Position numbers and translations under genes: made by a program. This document shows positions 58,862 to 64,000 of a DNA stretch of 64,000 bases, piece after piece (the stretch's first letter is position 1; every line of letters begins with the position of its first letter). The notes under the pieces are model-generated. The model was given only the letters and a program-made list of their open reading frames with translations. It made no database searches and was not told where the DNA came from. The DNA lies in NCBI GenBank assembly GCA_026545225.1, contig CM048848.1, positions 49,439,806-49,503,805 of the forward strand, read 5' to 3'. The stretch is from Cornus controversa (taxonomy: Eukaryota; Streptophyta; Magnoliopsida; Cornales; Cornaceae).

Positions 58862-60177
58862 TGTTGGGATTATGTGCGATGTAGGCTAATTATTAATTTT
58901 TTTATTCGACATTTAATTAATAAATGTGATTTATTATTAAATTAAATATTCATATATTAGACTTTTCATTTGTTTGTATGAGATGCATCATATATAGTCC
59001 ACAAGTTACATTATAGATGACTTAAGTGTGTAAATGAGATTTACATACAGGAGATTTGAGCTCATCAATTTCTTGCACATTGAAATTGTTCGCAGTTGGT
59101 GATAAAAGTTGGACACTTTTATCTGTAAGACTGTAACACACTTGACCATTATAAGATATGATGGTTTGTCTCAACCATTGGGGTAGTTGATTTTAAGTCA
59201 GTGTGCTTAGAGTACACTAAACTGGACCACCATAAGATAACAACATACAAATTACTGTCATTATTTTTGGTATAATTAATTCTTATCTACTAGATGCTTT
59301 AAGCTCTAAATTCTGAGAGATTTAGTGGACTCAAGTTTCAATGTTGGTCACTTTGATTTACCAATATGTGAGACCTTTTAAGGTCAAAACCAAGGTATCT
59401 TGGATGGTTAATGTTGGAACTGTGGGAACACAAATGCTCAACATGGAATCCACACTCTTTATAAGAGTAATAGAATATCTCCTTGATGCAATTTAATAAG
59501 TTTGATTATTGGAACCTAGCCAGGGCATTTTAGTAAAATGTTTACTAAATTATTTTTTTACTATTTAATTAGAAAAATATTTATTTTTGAAAATTTTCTT
59601 ATAAAAGAATTTAATTCAGTGATCAAAATGTTTAAATTGGTTACTCAAGGAATAAAAGATATAAGTATGCCTTAAAAGGTTTAAATTGGTTACTCAAGGA
59701 ATAAAAGATATAAGTATGCCTTAAGTAGGACAATATTTAATTATTCCTTGGGTTACTTATGGATATTCGATAGTGAAGGGGTTTATATGCAATTACAATT
59801 ATATTGCGGTGATTATTGTAATTAATTGAATATGATAAAGTTATGAGATAACTCTACCTCTATTCAATTGTAGCTAGGATAAGGAATCCCTTTTGACCCT
59901 CATCTCTAGTCCCATACCATGTATACGATATCTCTCATGTCTATTATTCATTCTAAAAACAGAAAGTGAGAATGAATATATATAGAATATAGAAAGTGAG
60001 AGATAGGTTCCACAAAACCGCTTCACTAGTGTTCAAGGCAAAGAGAGAAAAGAGTGTTCATGTATATGATCAGAAAATTGTTTAAGGTACCAAATCTCTT
60101 TAAATGCTTATTGATTTGATGAAAAATCATGTGGTTAAAGATCTGAAAATTTTAAATTGCTTCCATTTTTTCCTTCA
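58862..60177 (+). repeat. 5' LTR of the copia element
   Basis: Starts TGTTGGGATTATG and ends TCCTTCA two bases before the primer site, giving 1316 bp. It holds a near-exact 46 bp tandem duplication at about 59626-59724 (GTTTAAATTGGTTACTCAAG and on to AAGTATGCCTTAA). The second LTR is outside the window, so the ends are inferred from TG...CA and the primer site. Confidence 0.75.
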
Positions 60178-60179
60178 AC

Positions 60180-60191
60180 TGGTATCAGAGC
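60180..60191 (+). promoter_or_regulatory. Primer binding site for initiator tRNA-Met
   Basis: TGGTATCAGAGC, the usual copia primer site, 2 nt after the LTR. Confidence 0.9.
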
Positions 60192-60547
60192 AACCCATGT
60201 GCTTTTCATCGAATCATAGTGATGATTTGATTTCTAAGTTGTTGTCTATGCATGAATTAATCATTTTCATGATCTATTATAATTTATTTCATGAATATAC
60301 TTTTGATTCATTGATCGATTTGAACTTAACATGGACAACAGCTTATTGTAGAACATGTCTATCGTGTTTTATATTACAGGAAAGGAAAAAGGCTACCTCC
60401 GCCATTGATTTATGAACAACCGCCGTTGATTTATGAACGCCCGGTGGGGGTTCCATTTACATATAATATTTAATTTTTTTTTATCCAGCGCACTGCACAT
60501 GGGCAGCCGCTGGTCACTGTAATAACCCATATGATGGGTGTTTTGCA

Positions 60548-60578
<31 letters not shown>

Positions 60579-62270
60579 AAAGGTAATCTGTTTGATTACT
60601 TTGATTTTTAGAATGTTTTGATTACTCTTGTGATTAAAAACTTTTTACGGTGTGTATATATATATATATGCTAATATTTAGGACAAACTCATATGATGAG
60701 TTACCTCCTGTTTAATATTATTATATCACATATAACTAATTAATAATATTTGAATATCAATATATGCATAGTATTTATCTATGTGCAATCAATTTTTCTT
60801 TAAATTTTTTTATAAATATGTGCATATCATTATATGCATAGAATATTCTAAGCTTGGTTGCAGGTACATATACATCTCTCTCATGGTCTGGCCGATTTTA
60901 ATTATTTATTAGTTATATGTGATATAATTAATTTTTTTATTAGAGGCGGCATTGTAAAGGGTTGGCCCATAAGGGTTTGTTTTTCCCATTGCCTAATAGA
61001 ATTTATTTTTTTATTTTTTATCTTGTTTAGAATAATGTGAGCCTTAATATGGGTATAGGACAACCTTGTACTATATTCTTAACTTTTAGGGTTTAAGTTC
61101 TTGAAGAGTTCAAGAAAAGATTCAGACAAGATAAGAAGGCATTCAATGGAAGATTTTGAAGCACAAGAAATTCATGAGATGATTTCTAACTGGCCATGAG
61201 AGGGGATTAACACCATTTTTGGTGTATCATAATTTTTATTATTGTGCATATATATGTTCATGTGATGCTTTATGTGTTTAGATAGCTTGTATGTTATCCT
61301 GTTATGCATGTTTAATCCATGAACGGTGAACTTTTGTGATTTTGATTAATTTTTAATTAAATAAAATTTTAGAATCCTTAATCTAGTAAGTTAGGGCTAA
61401 ATGGACACTTATTTATTTCAAAAATGATTTAAAACATAATATATATATTTAAAATTATTATTATTTTTACGTTTATAAAGTTTATTTTTTGAAAAGTGCA
61501 AGTTTATCCTAAAGTGAGGCCCAAGAGTTTGAGCCAAATTGACCCGAATATATTTGGCTAGTTAGGCCTAGAAAATTATTTTCAAAATATGGATTCCATA
61601 TTTACTTGAATTAAAATTTGATTGTAAAACATAAAAGTTATATACATGAGATGTATAGAGTTATAAAAGAAAACTCTCTAATATCAAAAATCAAGTGGGA
61701 GCAGGATTTGATCTTTAAATTCCACAGCCTTCCATTGTCAATCTATTGTAAGGTGGAATAAATGCCTCGCCACCAATCTTGGGTGCTCCTACAGAGGGTA
61801 TTTGTTTCATTGGCTACTAGATATAGATTTCCTATGATAGAACTAGCGGCGGGCGAATGGGGACGATCACCCCTAGGAGATGGACCCCATTTAATTGCAC
61901 TACTAGATGATAGTGTACACTTGACTAAGTGGGAGTACGCTCCACCTCATGGGGTATTTTCACTTAAAGGCTAAGGTTAATCGGTTGTCATATTTCACTA
62001 GGTATGAAATGCCTAGATAGTGGGGTATAGTAGAAATTGTTTCCGTCTAATCAAGGTAGTGACAATCTCTTGGCAGTGGCATATTTGAATTGCCCTTTGG
62101 AGAAATAAATGAATACCTACAAGGATTATGATTGCCGTTGTTTTCACTGCATCAGTGGTTTAGAGAGACCCACAGAAAAACCATATGAAAACTAAAGTTT
62201 AATTAGTTTTTGAATGTATGACCTTTTTATTTATGGATGAATGTTTATGTATTTTAGATGTTGAATGGTT
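60192..62270 (+). other. Copia leader and degraded gag region
   Basis: About 2 kb with no clear gag frame, TA runs at about 60549-60571 and 60654-60669, and a 70 aa frame at 61762-61974 with no recognised domain. It is longer than usual between primer site and zinc knuckle, so extra sequence may have been inserted. Confidence 0.5.
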
Positions 62271-62439
62271 TTAATCCACTTGCTCCTATACTTAAGGACA
62301 ACAAATTAACCAGGCCGAACAGGAAGAAAAATCTTCACATTGTGCTCACTCAAAAGTGCCCTTTAATGTTTGGCCCTAATGACACCTAGGAGCACATGGA
62401 AATTGGTTCTAGTGTTGTGGTTGTCAAGGTTAAAGGCAA

Positions 62440-63829
62440 TAAGCAGACTAATCCCAAAGGAAAGTGTTTCCATTGTGGAAAGGAAGGACACGGAAAAAGA
62501 ATTATTCGGTGTATCTAGTAAAGAAGCACCATGAGGATATATTTCATTCACTTGTTGCTAAGACATGTTATGTGGTTGGATCTACAGATACCTAGTGTGC
62601 AGATTCTAGAGCCACTAATCATGTTTGCAATTCATTGCAAAAGTTCCAGAAACCAGAAAGCTGAGTGATGGGGAGATTTATCTTCATCTTGCTTCACAAG
62701 CAAATGTAGCAGCAATATCAGTAGGATTAGTTATTTTAGAAATAAATGGTAGGAGTTTATTATTAGAAGATTGTCTTTATGTACCAAAAAGTAGATGAAA
62801 TTTGATTTCTATTTCAGCGCTTTCAAAATCTAGTTTTTTTATTACTTTTTGATTCAAAAGTTTTGATAAAGAAAAATGGAAAGTTTTTCTGTTCTGGTGC
62901 ATTGGTGGACAGTCTATATTTAATAACTCATACCCCTTACACCTTGTATGATACTGAAATCATTGATGTATCAAATGTCTTACCATCGAAAAAGAGAACT
63001 TCTTCAGAAAACTCTACAAATTTTTGGCATTTACGGTTAGGTCATATTAATCTAAATAGGATCCAAAGACTGGTTAAGGATGTGCCTTGAACCACTACTA
63101 GTTTGTGAATCCTGTTTAGAGGAAAAAATGACCAAAAGGCCTTTTTCAACCAAGGGGCATAGAGCTAAAGAGGTACTAGAGTTGGTGTATACAGATGTAT
63201 GTGCTCCTATAAATGTCAGGGCTAAAGGAGGATATGACTATTTCATCACTTTCATAGATGATTACTCAAGATATAGCTATATTTACCTTATGCATTGTAA
63301 GTCTAAGGCATTTGATAAATTCAAAGAGTTTTAGGCAGAACGCGAATGATAGACAGGTAAAAGCTTAAAAACTCTTCGATCGGATCGAGGATGAGAATAC
63401 TTCTCTGGTGACCTTAAGGATCATTTGCAAGAAAATGGGATTATATCCCAGACATCTATACCAGGCATACCACAAAAAAATGGTGTCACAGAAAGAAGAA
63501 ATAAAACTTTACTAGACATAGTAACATCGATGATCAGTTACTTGAGTCTACCTGTATCCTTTTGGGGGCATGCCCTGGAAATGGCGATTCATCTTTTAAA
63601 CTTAGCTTCATGTAAAATAGTTCCTAACACTCCCAAAGAGTTATGGACTGGGCACAAACCTAGTCTAAAACATTTGCATATATGGGGGTGTCCTTCACAT
63701 GTGCGGAAAGGAAAACTTGATAAGATGGGACCAAGATCAGATGGGACCAAGATCAGATGTTTGTCTATTTGTGGGCTACCCAAAGGGTACAAAAGGTTAT
63801 TCATCCTAAGGAACAGGGAGTGTTCGTAA
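62440..63829 (+). pseudogene. Copia gag-protease-integrase remnant
   Basis: The zinc knuckle CFHCGKEGHGKR is at about 62468-62503, followed by a broken end. The protease site reads CADSRATNHVC at about 62598-62630, so the catalytic DSG is DSR, and the usual Trp before it is a TAG stop. Next comes LVILEINGRSLLLEDCLYVP. GAG-pre-integrase reads FWHLRLGHINLNRI, and the zinc cysteines CESC follow after a frameshift. The integrase core has VYTDVCAP (63188 on), then SDRG followed by a stop (about 63380), then the Glu in GVTERRNKTLLD (63482 on). A 16 bp tandem duplication (GGGACCAAGATCAGAT) lies at about 63727-63758. Confidence 0.85.
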
Positions 63830-64000
63830 GCACGAATGCAGTTTTTCTCGAGGAGGATTATCTAATGAATCACTAACCTTTAAGAAGAGTATTTTAGAGG
63901 AGATATTAGATACACCAATTTATTTAGGAGTGGATATGACATTTGTACATGATGAGACACTAGATACCACAGTTCCAGAACCTTTTATTATACCAGAACC

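Larger units (their letters stand above)
58862..64000 (+). mobile_element. Decayed Ty1/copia LTR retrotransposon, cut by the window edge
   Basis: 5' LTR 58862-60177, an initiator-tRNA-Met primer site, a long leader, then gag zinc knuckle, protease and integrase remnants in copia order (protease, then integrase). RT, RNase H and the 3' LTR would lie beyond 64000. Many stops and frameshifts. Confidence 0.85.

Noticed and set aside
61762..61974. 70 aa frame MPRHQSWVLLQRVF... within the copia leader
   Set aside because: No family recognised, and it lies inside a decayed retrotransposon. Not enough to call a gene.

Overview
The window is nuclear DNA of a flowering plant, most likely a dicot. The evidence is spliced genes with GT/AG introns, AT-rich repeat-filled intergenic DNA, and plant-type transposons. 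The species cannot be named from the sequence. There are no bacterial operons and no CRISPR arrays. Splice junctions were read by eye.

Three host protein genes can be rebuilt exon by exon. (1) A RING-CH membrane E3 ubiquitin ligase lies on the minus strand, CDS 3876-8369 in 7 coding exons (266 aa), with a 5' UTR intron, a TATA box and a start-stop micro-uORF that overlaps the start codon. (2) An apyrase of the APY6 type lies on the minus strand, CDS 12576-24349 in 8 exons (548 aa). It is intact even though its first intron is 7.1 kb and full of transposon insertions. (3) An AVT1-like amino-acid/auxin-permease family transporter lies on the plus strand, CDS 55875-58362 in 3 exons (416 aa). A possible broken small Cys-rich secreted peptide gene is at 3516-3773.

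The rest is mostly mobile DNA. A 13.05 kb Athila-type Ty3/gypsy retrotransposon (26534-39586, minus strand) has near-identical 1426 bp LTRs, a 5 bp target duplication and a tRNA-Asp primer site. Its gag-pol frame is broken only once, in reverse transcriptase. It also has a third ORF that appears to carry its own TATA box, CT-rich leader and intron. Arrays of a 14 bp near-palindrome lie both in the U3 part of its LTRs and just upstream of the third ORF; this pair of arrays is the most interesting structure in the window. To its right is a decayed autonomous Mutator-like element (about 40005-45216). A hAT element with a perfect 8 bp target duplication (47536-48924) is nested in an older terminal-inverted-repeat element (about 47371-49274). 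A Ty1/copia element begins at 58862 and runs off the right edge.

Within introns are an element with inverted LTR arms and two abutting TIR elements (apyrase intron 1), an RTE LINE tail and tandem repeats (RING-CH gene), and Au-like SINE remnants (transporter). A 48 bp piece of U2 snRNA lies just 3' of the transporter. The stretches 8720-12575, 24700-26528, 45220-47370 and 49275-55830 hold no recognisable gene, only microsatellites, small tandem duplications and MITE-like pieces.
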